Source of the DNA: Verrucomicrobia bacterium UBA3841
Lineage (GTDB): Bacteria > Verrucomicrobiota > Kiritimatiellia > RFP12 > UBA1067
Reading direction: 5' to 3'
Assembly: GCA_002392765.1 (NCBI GenBank)
Contig: DGHT01000053.1
Span: forward strand, 1 to 62,513
DNA length: 62,513 nt
Below are positions 1 through 7,324 of this stretch, in pieces (the first letter of the stretch is position 1; every line of letters begins with the position of its first letter). The translations under genes were made by a program, and so were the position numbers. The notes below the pieces were generated by a model. It did not search any database. It saw nothing but the letters and a program-made list of their open reading frames with translations, and had not been told where the DNA came from.

Positions 1-315
1 AACGGGAATGTCGCCGGACGCAACGGCGGCATCAGACAGTGGCTGAAAGGCAACGTCCCGGAGCTGTCGTGCAAATACAAGACGCTCATGCGCTACAAAG
101 CGATGGCGATTCGCGTAAGGCAGGCGACAAATACGTTCGATCCCATCCCGACATCCGAACTTCTCGACGAAAAGCCGCGCAACAAGGTCCTTTCCGCGAT
201 TCTGTCGGATACGGATCCTGTGTTTTCGCATATTTTCGTCGAATTGGAGCGCATGCTCTCGCCGGACACGGTGTTTTTGGACAAGCCGAAGATTCCGCAA
301 TCGCACCCGGAGTAG
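1..315 (+). CDS. C-terminal part of an unrecognised protein
   Basis: The frame is open from base 1 to a stop at 313-315, so the gene begins upstream of the window. About 104 residues are visible. They are basic at the N-terminal side, with a WLKGNVPELS segment followed by KYKTLMRYKAMAIRVRQ. This resembles a helical nucleic-acid-binding segment, but I do not recognise the family. An ATG at 88 could give a 75-residue protein, but the reading frame before it has the same character, so truncation by the window edge is more likely. No function is proposed. Confidence 0.5.
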   Translation, partial: NGNVAGRNGGIRQWLKGNVPELSCKYKTLMRYKAMAIRVRQATNTFDPIPTSELLDEKPRNKVLSAILSDTDPVFSHIFVELERMLSPDTVFLDKPKIPQSHPE

Positions 316-356
316 GCTGAAGCGAAATTTATCTCTATCTTTTGCCTGCTCAAAAT

Positions 357-364
357 GATATAAT
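357..364 (+). promoter_or_regulatory. Extended -10 element (GATATAAT) upstream of the glycerophosphodiesterase gene
   Basis: The octamer GATATAAT lies in AT-rich DNA 92 bp before the chosen start at 456. No good -35 hexamer lies 17 bp upstream. The same octamer precedes several other genes here (17975, 19059, 32430, 50474), which supports a promoter role. Moderate confidence only. Confidence 0.5.
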
Positions 365-455
365 TTTTTTATTAACTTTCTGGACTTTCCGACTCAGGCG
401 GGAAGAAAGGTGGCGGATGCCGAAGAAAAACCGCAACAAAGTGCAGGAGACAAAG

Positions 456-1304
456 ATGAACAAGGAAACGACGAAAAAGTTCGCAACGTGCGCGGCAGCG
501 ATGGCGGCGTTCTGCGCGATGGCGGCGGAACCTGCCTTCGATACGCTCATCTCGCATCGCGGCGAGTCCGTGGATGCGCCGGAAAACACGCTTCCGGCGT
601 TCAAGACGGCGGTGGGGCGCGGCTTCGGCTTCGAGTGCGACGTGTATCTATCGAAGGACGGGCGCGTGTTCACGTTCCATGACCGCGACCTGAAGCGCAC
701 CACGGGCGGCGTGAACACCAACAAGTGCGCCGACGTTACGTGGGCGGAACTCGAGCAGGTGGATGTCGGCAACTGGGGAAAATGGAATGGTTCGAAGTTC
801 GCAGGGACGCGTCCCGCGCTTCTCGAAGAGGTGCTGGCGCTGGCGCGCGGCGGACGCTGGATATACGTCGAGGTGAAGACGGGACCGGAGATCGTCCCGT
901 ACATCAAGGACGTATTTTCGCGGCAGTCGAAGGCTACGCCGGAAAACACGCTCTTCATATCGTTCGAAGAAATGTCATGCAAAGCCCTAAAAGAGCAGAT
1001 GCCGGAATACAAGACCTTCTGGCTCGTCAATCCGAAGGGAAGGAGTCCTTTCGTCGCGGCGGAATGCATAGTCGCGAAGCTCAAGAAGCTGGGTGTGGAC
1101 GGCGTGGACTGCCGCTACGATCCGAAGTTCGCGACCGCGGAGTACATCAAGGCTATACGCGACGCGGGCTTCGAGTTTCACGTGTGGACCGTCGACGACC
1201 TGCCGAGTGCGAAGGAGGCGTTCAAGCGCGGAGCCCTGACGGTGACGACGAACTGCGCCAAAAAGCTGCTGGACGCCTACGTGCGTGAAAACAACCGGCG
1301 TTGA
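456..1304 (+). CDS. Secreted glycerophosphodiester phosphodiesterase (GDPD family)
   Basis: Predicted to hydrolyse glycerophosphodiesters to glycerol-3-phosphate and an alcohol outside the cytoplasm. The 282-residue protein starts with a signal peptide (basic MNKETTKKF, then an Ala-rich core ending AMAAEP). The GDPD barrel follows directly with its signature residues: HRG, the APENT segment, the ECD pair and FHDRDLKRTT, which supply the catalytic histidines and metal-binding acidic residues. The start at 456 is preferred over in-frame ATGs at 342 and 417 because AGGAG sits 6 nt upstream and a clean signal peptide begins there. It is monocistronic as far as can be seen, with a GATATAAT element upstream and fucU about 110 bp downstream. 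Confidence 0.88.
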   Translation: MNKETTKKFATCAAAMAAFCAMAAEPAFDTLISHRGESVDAPENTLPAFKTAVGRGFGFECDVYLSKDGRVFTFHDRDLKRTTGGVNTNKCADVTWAELEQVDVGNWGKWNGSKFAGTRPALLEEVLALARGGRWIYVEVKTGPEIVPYIKDVFSRQSKATPENTLFISFEEMSCKALKEQMPEYKTFWLVNPKGRSPFVAAECIVAKLKKLGVDGVDCRYDPKFATAEYIKAIRDAGFEFHVWTVDDLPSAKEAFKRGALTVTTNCAKKLLDAYVRENNRR

Positions 1305-1413
1305 CGACGGTCTTTGCAGCGGCTTGCTCCGTTGCGGGCCGCATGCAAGTCTGTTTTGAAGAACACAGTCCGGAAAAACGGAAAACGAAAACAAAAAAAA
1401 GGAGGGTTGCGAA

Positions 1414-1833
1414 ATGTTGAAAGGCATATCACCGGCCATTTCGCCGGATTTGCTGAAGACGCTTGCCGAAATGGGGCATGGAGACGAAATCGTCATATCG
1501 GACGCCCATTTCCCGGGGCACACGTTCAATTCACGTGTCATAAGGGCGGACGGAATCGGCGCTGACACATTGCTCGCCGGCATCATTCCTCTGTTCGAGC
1601 TGGACGCATACGCGACGCCCGTCGTGATGATGGCGGCCGTGCCGGGAGACTCGCTCGATCCCGCGGTCGAGGCGAAATACCGCAAGGCGCTCGGCTACGA
1701 AGGGACCATCGAGCGCGTCGAGCGCTTTGCGTTCTACGAGCGCGCAAAGAAGGCGTATGCGGTCGTCGTCTCCGGCGAAACCGCCAAATACGGCAATGTC
1801 ATTCTCAAGAAGGGTGTCACTCCCGTAGCGTGA
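1414..1833 (+). CDS. fucU: RbsD/FucU-family sugar mutarotase
   Basis: A 139-residue cytoplasmic protein of the RbsD/FucU fold, which interconverts the anomers of L-fucose or ribose. The N-terminal MLKGISPAISPDLLKTLAEMG and the GHGDEIVISDAHFP segment are diagnostic; the GHGDE histidine is the usual catalytic residue. The C-terminal NVILKKGV strand also fits the family. A strong AAGGAGG lies 9-10 nt before the ATG. FucU is more likely than RbsD by overall resemblance, but substrate cannot be fixed from sequence. No fucose-pathway genes adjoin it; the fucose/galactose-type MFS transporter at 19.1 kb is the nearest plausible partner. Confidence 0.85.
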   Translation: MLKGISPAISPDLLKTLAEMGHGDEIVISDAHFPGHTFNSRVIRADGIGADTLLAGIIPLFELDAYATPVVMMAAVPGDSLDPAVEAKYRKALGYEGTIERVERFAFYERAKKAYAVVVSGETAKYGNVILKKGVTPVA

Positions 1834-1870
1834 GAAAAGCCGCACTCCGGTTCGCTTTCGAGAATTTTTC

Positions 1871-1899
1871 TTGCACATTCGCGTCTTTGATAATATAAT
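1871..1899 (+). promoter_or_regulatory. Sigma-70 type promoter of rnfE
   Basis: TTGCAC at 1871-1876 and TATAAT at 1894-1899 are separated by exactly 17 bp. Transcription should start near 1906, which is at or next to the rnfE ATG at 1907. No Shine-Dalgarno sequence fits, so the mRNA is probably leaderless. Confidence 0.75.
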
Positions 1900-1906
1900 A
1901 TTGTTT

Positions 1907-2596
1907 ATGAAAACACTTCTTTCATTTTGGTACGGCATATTCAAGAACAATCCGATCTTCAGGCTTGTCCTCGGATTGTGTCCGACTTTGGCCGTCACGA
2001 CCAGTCTCGAAAACGCAATCGGCATGGGCCTTGCGGCGACGTTCGTCCTCGTCTGTTCCAACGCTTTGGTGTCGGCGCTGCGGAAAGTCATCCCGCCGGC
2101 GGTGCACATTCCGTGCTACATCGTCATCATCGCCACTTTCGTCACGGCGATCGATCTTCTGATGCAGGCGTTTCTGCCCGCGCTGTCCGAAAGCCTCGGC
2201 ATATTCATTCCGCTCATCGTTGTCAACTGCATAATCCTCGGCAGGGCCGAGGCTTTCGCGAGCAAGAACGGAGTTGTCGATTCGATAGCGGACGGGTTCG
2301 GCAGCGGTCTCGGTTTCGGTCTGGCGCTGTGTCTCATCGCGTCGGTCCGCGAAATCGCCGGCGCGGGCACTCTCACCTTCTGGGGCGACATCGCGATCAA
2401 GGGCCTCAACCCCTCGCCGGTCACGCTGGCGATACTCCCCGCCGGCGGCTTCATCACCCTCGGACTTCTTCTCGCGCTCATAAACCGCATCGGCGAATGG
2501 AACGCCGTCCGCCGCGGAGCGCCGCCCCCGCTGCCCGTGAACCTCGACTGCAGACACTGCACCATCTGTCCCAACGGAAAGCGATCCGAAACATGA
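1907..2596 (+). CDS. rnfE: Electron transport complex subunit RnfE
   Basis: Integral membrane subunit of the Rnf (ferredoxin:NAD+ oxidoreductase) complex, which couples electron flow to ion translocation. The 229-residue protein opens MKTLLSFWYGIFKNNPIF and has about six hydrophobic segments. The LGLCPTLAVTTSLENAIGMG motif is characteristic of RnfE/NqrD, and its Cys belongs to the membrane-embedded metal site. The tail carries an extra CRHCTIC (CxxCxxC) cluster. The start at 1907 is chosen because the longer ORF would include the promoter -10. The other rnf genes are not in the window, so this subunit is separated from its operon. The stop overlaps the nrdR start (ATGA). Confidence 0.88.
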   Translation: MKTLLSFWYGIFKNNPIFRLVLGLCPTLAVTTSLENAIGMGLAATFVLVCSNALVSALRKVIPPAVHIPCYIVIIATFVTAIDLLMQAFLPALSESLGIFIPLIVVNCIILGRAEAFASKNGVVDSIADGFGSGLGFGLALCLIASVREIAGAGTLTFWGDIAIKGLNPSPVTLAILPAGGFITLGLLLALINRIGEWNAVRRGAPPPLPVNLDCRHCTICPNGKRSET

Positions 2597-3036
2597 AGTG
2601 CCCGAAATGCTCCAGAGACAATGACAAAGTCATCGACACGCGCCCTGCGCGCGAGGGCGCGTCAGTGCGCCGCCGCCGGGAGTGTCTGGAGTGCGGGTTC
2701 AGGTTCACCACGTACGAAGAGCTCGACGGCGGCGACGTAACCGTCATCAAGGCGAACGGCGGACGCCAGCCTTTCGACCGCTCGAAACTCGATCTGGCCA
2801 TACGCCGCGCCTGCGGGAAACGTCCCGTCAGCGACGACCAGATCAGGACGACGATAGACAAGGTGATCGCGAAACTCGACGGCGGCGAGGTTCCGTCTTC
2901 GCAAATCGCCGAACTTGTCATGGACGAGCTTCAGAAGATAGACGAAGTCGCCTACATCCGCTTCGCCAGCGTATACCGCAGGTTCACCGACGTCGCCCAG
3001 TTTCTGGCGGCCGTGACGGAGATCGCGAAAAAATGA
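2593..3036 (+). CDS. nrdR: Transcriptional repressor NrdR
   Basis: Zinc-ribbon/ATP-cone repressor that senses ATP/dATP and represses ribonucleotide reductase operons at NrdR boxes. The 147-residue length is standard. The N-terminal ribbon has CPKC (residues 3-6) and CLEC (about 31-34) followed by FRFTTYE. The ATP cone occupies most of the rest (VIKANGGRQPFDRSKL and following). The ATG overlaps the rnfE stop, and its own stop overlaps the next ATG, so the three genes are translationally coupled. No ribonucleotide reductase gene is in the window. Confidence 0.95.
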   Translation: MKCPKCSRDNDKVIDTRPAREGASVRRRRECLECGFRFTTYEELDGGDVTVIKANGGRQPFDRSKLDLAIRRACGKRPVSDDQIRTTIDKVIAKLDGGEVPSSQIAELVMDELQKIDEVAYIRFASVYRRFTDVAQFLAAVTEIAKK

Positions 3037-4103
3037 TACAGGACTGCCAGAGACCGCCCGTTCGCGTGGCGATAGCGGGCCTCGGGAGGGCGATGTTCTC
3101 GAGCCACTACCCCGTCTACCGCGCCCATCCGTCGCTTTTCAAGGTGGTGGCGGCGTGCGATCTGATGAAAGAGCGGCGCGACATGGTGGAGCGGGATTTC
3201 CCCTCCTGCAAGATGTTCCGGCGGTTCTCCGACATGCTCGACGAGCGCGACATAGACCTTGTCGACATAGCCACGTGCTCCGTCGACCACACCAAGCACG
3301 CGGCGATGTCGCTCGAACACGGGTACTGGACGCTTCTCGAGTCCCCGGCCGCGACCGAAAACGACGACGCGCAGCTCCTGCGCGGCGCGTCCGCGAAAGC
3401 GAAGAACAGACTCATAGTTTTGCAGCGCGGGCTGTATTCCCCGGACTATCTGCTCGCGCTCAAGATGATATCCGATCCGCGGCTCGGCGGGGTGTACAGG
3501 ATTTGCGTGCGCGGTTTGGACTACATAAGGCGCGACGACTGGCAGACCGTGAAGCGTCTTGGCGGAGGCGCCGCCCGCTACGCCCTGCCCGATCTGATGC
3601 TCCAGACGCTCAGGCTTCTCGGAACGCCGCCCGTCCAGATGTGGAGCGACCTCAAGCGCGTCGCGTCCGCCGGCGACTGCGAGGATTTCGTCCGCGTGTG
3701 CCTCAAGACGAGGACGCATCTTTCCGCCGAAATCGAATTCAACGGCGGCTCGATCCCGGGGGCGGAGCGTCCGTCGTTCGAGATCCACGGCGAAAGAGGC
3801 GTGTTCACGGTGATGTCCGGGCTGCCGACCGGCGAACTCGTCTGCATAGACCAGTCTTTCCAGTTCAAGCGGCGCCGCTCGAGCGTGCGCACTCCGGATC
3901 TGTCCGACATGCACGAGGATGTGCCGACGATAAAGGAAACGGTGTGCCTTGAAAAAGGCGTCCTGCACGGCCCAAGCGTATTCTGGAAGCATCTTTACGA
4001 TACCGTGCGCACCGCTTCCCCGTTCCCAGTCCAGCTTGAAGAGTCCATCGAGGCTCTCAGAATATCAAACCTGACCAGAGCGGCCAGTCCGTTCGGGAGT
4101 TGA
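3033..4103 (+). CDS. Gfo/Idh/MocA-family oxidoreductase with altered catalytic motif
   Basis: A 356-residue cytoplasmic NAD(P)-dependent oxidoreductase-like protein. Residues about 11-35 form a Rossmann start (VRVAIAGLGRAMFSSHYP), and DIATCSVDHTKHA matches the family's second nucleotide-binding strand. The usual EKP motif, whose Lys is catalytic, reads LESP here, so Lys is replaced by Ser. The C-terminal alpha/beta domain is present. Either a divergent substrate chemistry or a non-catalytic NAD-binding role is possible. Translationally coupled to nrdR (ATGA at 3033) and 4 bp before the DtxR-like gene. Confidence 0.78.
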   Translation: MIQDCQRPPVRVAIAGLGRAMFSSHYPVYRAHPSLFKVVAACDLMKERRDMVERDFPSCKMFRRFSDMLDERDIDLVDIATCSVDHTKHAAMSLEHGYWTLLESPAATENDDAQLLRGASAKAKNRLIVLQRGLYSPDYLLALKMISDPRLGGVYRICVRGLDYIRRDDWQTVKRLGGGAARYALPDLMLQTLRLLGTPPVQMWSDLKRVASAGDCEDFVRVCLKTRTHLSAEIEFNGGSIPGAERPSFEIHGERGVFTVMSGLPTGELVCIDQSFQFKRRRSSVRTPDLSDMHEDVPTIKETVCLEKGVLHGPSVFWKHLYDTVRTASPFPVQLEESIEALRISNLTRAASPFGS

Positions 4104-4107
4104 CGCC

Positions 4108-4485
4108 ATGATGTCCATAACACAGAGTCTGGAAGACTATCTCGAGGCGATATACGTTCTCGAGTCGAAGGGCACGCCCGCGACAGTCAGGGGCGTGGCG
4201 AGGTTTCTCGACGTGAAGATGCCCAGCGTGGTTGCGGCGGTCCGACTGCTGAAAGACCGCGTACTCGCACGCCAGGAGCCGTACGCCCCGATAACCCTTA
4301 CGGCGGAAGGGCGCGCGGCCGCGAAAAAAATCCTGGCGAGGCATACGCTCCTGAAAAGATTCCTGATCATGCTCGGCGTCAAGCCCGGCACGGCGGACGA
4401 GGACGCGTGCAGGATGGAACACATACTTTCACACGAAACAATGGAGAAAATCAGATTGTACACGGAAGGAAGAGAAGGAAAATGA
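4108..4485 (+). CDS. DtxR/MntR-family metal-dependent transcriptional regulator
   Basis: A 125-residue winged-helix repressor of the DtxR/MntR family. The N-terminal SLEDYLEAIYVLE segment, the HTH (TVRGVARFLDVKMPSVVAAVRLL) and the dimerisation helix with the metal-binding EDACRMEHILS motif are all visible. It lacks the C-terminal SH3/FeoA-like domain, so it resembles short MntR-type proteins. Mn(II) or Fe(II) is the likely co-repressor, but this cannot be decided from sequence. The start could be 4108 or the next codon (4111). The stop overlaps the downstream ATG. No metal transporter adjoins it. Confidence 0.82.
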   Translation: MMSITQSLEDYLEAIYVLESKGTPATVRGVARFLDVKMPSVVAAVRLLKDRVLARQEPYAPITLTAEGRAAAKKILARHTLLKRFLIMLGVKPGTADEDACRMEHILSHETMEKIRLYTEGREGK

Positions 4486-5309
4486 AAAGCCAGATAAATC
4501 TACTCAGACAGCTGCAGGATCTGATATTGACCAGGGAGGAACATCTCCAGACGGGCGACGGAAGCCGTCTGGACATGCTCGGCAGGTCGATATCGTCGAT
4601 GGAGGAGCAGTTGTGTCCCCAGCTGAAGGCGCTTTACGAAAAGCTCTCCAAGCGCAACAAGATAGTCATAGCGTCCATGTCGAACGGATGCTGCTGCGCC
4701 TGCGGGATGCACGTGCCGACCGCGCAGGTCCAGCAGGTCAGGATGGCCAAGCACCTCGTCACCTGCACCGGGTGCGGAAAGATCCTCTTCGCAGACGACG
4801 AGTGCGCCCATCTCAACCCCGGCGAGAAGAACGACAGCGAGGAGCTCAAGAAGGGCATTTCCCGTTTCAGCGCGCCGGAACTCATGCTCCCGCACATGAA
4901 GGCCGCGGATATGCCCGGCGCGATCGAGGAGCTGGCGAAGCTCATGGATGCAAACGGGTTCATAACGAACGCCGACGCCCTGATCGCGGCCGCGATGGAC
5001 CGCGAGGCGATCCTCTCCACGGCCATCGGCAACAAGATCGCCTTCCCGCACGTGCGCGGCGTCGAAGGCGGAGGCCTCGCGTTCGCGATGGGCACGTCGG
5101 AGTCCGGGATCGACTGGAACGGCGAAACGGTGAACATCGTGTTTCTGTCCGCGATACCGGTCGCGGTGTCGCCGTACTATCTCAAATTGATGTCGTGGCT
5201 CACCCAGGCTGTGACGAAGAAGGACAATCTCGACATTCTCGTCGGTTCCGACAATCCCGAAATGCTGTGGAAGACGCTCGTGAAAGCGACAAGGTATTCG
5301 ATCAAGTGA
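4482..5309 (+). CDS. Coiled-coil zinc ribbon fused to a PTS EIIA (PtsN-like) domain
   Basis: A 275-residue fusion. Residues 1-65 are helical and probably a coiled coil. Residues 70-102 form a C4 zinc ribbon with CxxC pairs at C71/C74 and C95/C98 and a GKILF ending, as in the CT398/DUF164 zinc ribbon. Residues about 125-275 are a PTS EIIA type-2 domain like PtsN/fructose IIA, with the phosphorylatable His in IAFPHVRG (about H190). No EIIB/EIIC, HPr or EI gene adjoins, so a regulatory rather than transport role is likely. The start ATG overlaps the DtxR-like stop, giving translational coupling, and the stop overlaps the next start (TGATG). The fusion is noted as a finding. Confidence 0.8.
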   Translation: MKSQINLLRQLQDLILTREEHLQTGDGSRLDMLGRSISSMEEQLCPQLKALYEKLSKRNKIVIASMSNGCCCACGMHVPTAQVQQVRMAKHLVTCTGCGKILFADDECAHLNPGEKNDSEELKKGISRFSAPELMLPHMKAADMPGAIEELAKLMDANGFITNADALIAAAMDREAILSTAIGNKIAFPHVRGVEGGGLAFAMGTSESGIDWNGETVNIVFLSAIPVAVSPYYLKLMSWLTQAVTKKDNLDILVGSDNPEMLWKTLVKATRYSIK

Positions 5310-6193
5310 TGCGGCGCCTGTCCGCCGCCGTCGCGCTTCTGTACGCGGCGACCGCCCTCGCGGCGCCAATGCGCAAGTCCCCGTACATGGGCATGCTGGC
5401 CGTCGACGCTTCGAACGGACGCGTGCTTTTCGCGGATTCGCCCGACGCAAGGGCCTATCCCGCGAGCGTCACCAAGCTGATGACCGCGTATCTCGTCCTC
5501 GACGACATCAAGGCGGGAAAACTCAAAATGACCGACAAGGTCACAGCCTCCCCCGTGAAGTCGCGCGCCGATTCGCATCTGCGCCAGCCGAGCTGCGTCG
5601 GACTCAAACCGGGCGAATCGATGGACGTCGACACGCTCCTCAAGGTGCTTCTCGTCCACAGCGCCAACGATGCCGCCGTGTTTCTCGCCGAGAAGTGTTC
5701 GGGAACGATGGATGCGTTCGTCGCGCGGATGAACGCGAAGGCGAAGTCGCTTTCGATGAATTCGACGGTCTACTACAACCCGAACGGACTGCCCCCGTAC
5801 GAGAAGGCGAAGGTGCGGAATTTCAACGTTTCCACGTGCAGCGACCAGGCGAAGCTCGCCCGCGCCCTCCTGCGCGACCACCCGGAGATATTGAAGTACA
5901 CTTCGATAAAAGTATGTCCGGTGGCGCTGTCGGACGGGAAGACCCAGAATTTCCGCAACCACAACAACGTTATGGTGAAGGACAAGCTCAAAATCGTGAA
6001 CGCCGACGGCAAGGAGGCGGTCGACGGACTCAAGACGGGCTATATCGACGCGGGCGGCAGCTCCGTAGTCCTCACCGGCAAGCGCGGCGGAAAGCGCGCC
6101 ATCGTCGTCGTTCTCGGTTCGAATTCCGCGGCGGAGCGCGATGAGAACGCGCGCCGTTGCATGGACGACGCGCTCGACGCGCTGACTTTGTGA
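5309..6193 (+). CDS. D-alanyl-D-alanine carboxypeptidase (PBP5/DacF type)
   Basis: Exported serine peptidase of family S11 that trims D-Ala from peptidoglycan stem peptides. The 294-residue protein has a signal peptide (MRRLSAAVALLYAATALAAP). The penicillin-binding motifs are SVTK (S53, K56), SAN (S118-N120) and KTG within LKTGYIDAGG. It is shorter than typical PBP5 and apparently lacks the C-terminal beta-rich domain and the amphipathic membrane anchor. The start is fixed by the TGATG overlap with the upstream gene. Confidence 0.9.
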   Translation: MRRLSAAVALLYAATALAAPMRKSPYMGMLAVDASNGRVLFADSPDARAYPASVTKLMTAYLVLDDIKAGKLKMTDKVTASPVKSRADSHLRQPSCVGLKPGESMDVDTLLKVLLVHSANDAAVFLAEKCSGTMDAFVARMNAKAKSLSMNSTVYYNPNGLPPYEKAKVRNFNVSTCSDQAKLARALLRDHPEILKYTSIKVCPVALSDGKTQNFRNHNNVMVKDKLKIVNADGKEAVDGLKTGYIDAGGSSVVLTGKRGGKRAIVVVLGSNSAAERDENARRCMDDALDALTL

Positions 6194-6226
6194 AGCGCGC
6201 CGGCCGGTGCACTTTGGGAGGCAGTT

Positions 6227-7321
6227 TTGTCCGAATCGCTTGAATCTACAGTGGACAGGGCGCTGGCGGCGCCGCGGAATCTTTCGGTTGCGGATCTTGC
6301 GCGTCTGATTTCATGCGGCGAAGGCGCGGATGCCGAATTCGTGCGCCGCGCGGCGTACGGACTTAAGGTGCGCTGTTCGGGGCGGAAGGTTTCCATGCGC
6401 GGCATAGTCGAGATCGGAAACGTCTGCGCCAAGGACTGCCACTACTGCGGGATAAGAAAATCGAATTCCAAGGTCGAAAGGTATTCTCTCGGCGTGGACG
6501 AGGTTTTCGCCGCCGCGCGCCGGGACGCGCAGATGGGCTACGCGTCGCTCGTCCTGCAGGGCGGCGAGATCGAAAGCGAGGCGAATACGCGCTTCATCGA
6601 AGAATGCCTGGAGAGGATCGCGCCGCTCGATCTCGGCGTCACGCTTTCCCTGGGCGAACAGGAAGAGAGCGTCTACGCGAGATGGAAGGCGGCGGGGGCG
6701 GCGCGGTATCTGCTCCGGATCGAAACTTCCTCCAAGGAACTCTATTCCCGTCTCCATCCCGGATCGCACAGCTGGGAGAGGCGCAGAGAGTGTCTGGCGG
6801 CGCTGCGCAGATGCGGCTACCAGGTGGGTTCCGGAACGATGAGTTCGCTTCCCGGACAGACAGCCGAAGACATGGCGCGAGACATCGTTTTCTTGGGAGA
6901 CATCGACGTCGACATGGTCGGGATGGGTCCGTACATCCCGCACCCGGACACGCCGCTGGGCGCGTTGCCGGAAGAGAAGGACGATGCGGCGCGCCTTACG
7001 ACCGGGCTCAACATGATTGCGGCCGCGCGTCTCTATCTGCACGACGTCAACATCGCGTCGACGACGGCTCTCCAGTCGCTCGCGCCCGACGGACGCGAAC
7101 GCGGAATCCTGTCCGGGGCGAACGTCATTATGCCAAACGTGACGGACACCGGGTACAGGCGCAAATACCAGCTGTACCGCGGAAAGCCGTGTCTCGACGA
7201 GAATGCATCGCAGTGCAGGTCGTGCCTGGAGCGGCGTCTGGCGTCGATAGGCGAAAGCGTGAACTACGGCGAGCGGGGCGACAGCCTCCATTTCAAGAAC
7301 CGGACGGCGAAAGGCGGCTAG
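6227..7321 (+). CDS. hydE: [FeFe] hydrogenase maturase HydE (radical SAM)
   Basis: Radical SAM enzyme needed to assemble the H-cluster of [FeFe] hydrogenase. The 364-residue length is standard. The CxxxCxxC cluster is C67-AKD-C71-HY-C74 within VCAKDCHYCGIRKSN. Further HydE hallmarks are GYASLVLQGGE, LRIETSS and MVGMGPYIPHPDTPLG. The start codon is TTG, chosen because GGGAGG lies 5 nt upstream and no better ATG precedes the conserved region. HydF, HydG and the hydrogenase are not in the window. It indicates an anaerobic, H2-metabolising organism. Confidence 0.92.
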   Translation: MSESLESTVDRALAAPRNLSVADLARLISCGEGADAEFVRRAAYGLKVRCSGRKVSMRGIVEIGNVCAKDCHYCGIRKSNSKVERYSLGVDEVFAAARRDAQMGYASLVLQGGEIESEANTRFIEECLERIAPLDLGVTLSLGEQEESVYARWKAAGAARYLLRIETSSKELYSRLHPGSHSWERRRECLAALRRCGYQVGSGTMSSLPGQTAEDMARDIVFLGDIDVDMVGMGPYIPHPDTPLGALPEEKDDAARLTTGLNMIAAARLYLHDVNIASTTALQSLAPDGRERGILSGANVIMPNVTDTGYRRKYQLYRGKPCLDENASQCRSCLERRLASIGESVNYGERGDSLHFKNRTAKGG

Positions 7322-7324
7322 GCG

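Noticed and set aside
342..455. Upstream start of the glycerophosphodiesterase
   Set aside because: The extra N-terminus would overlap the -10 element and hide the signal peptide; ATG 456 has AGGAG upstream.
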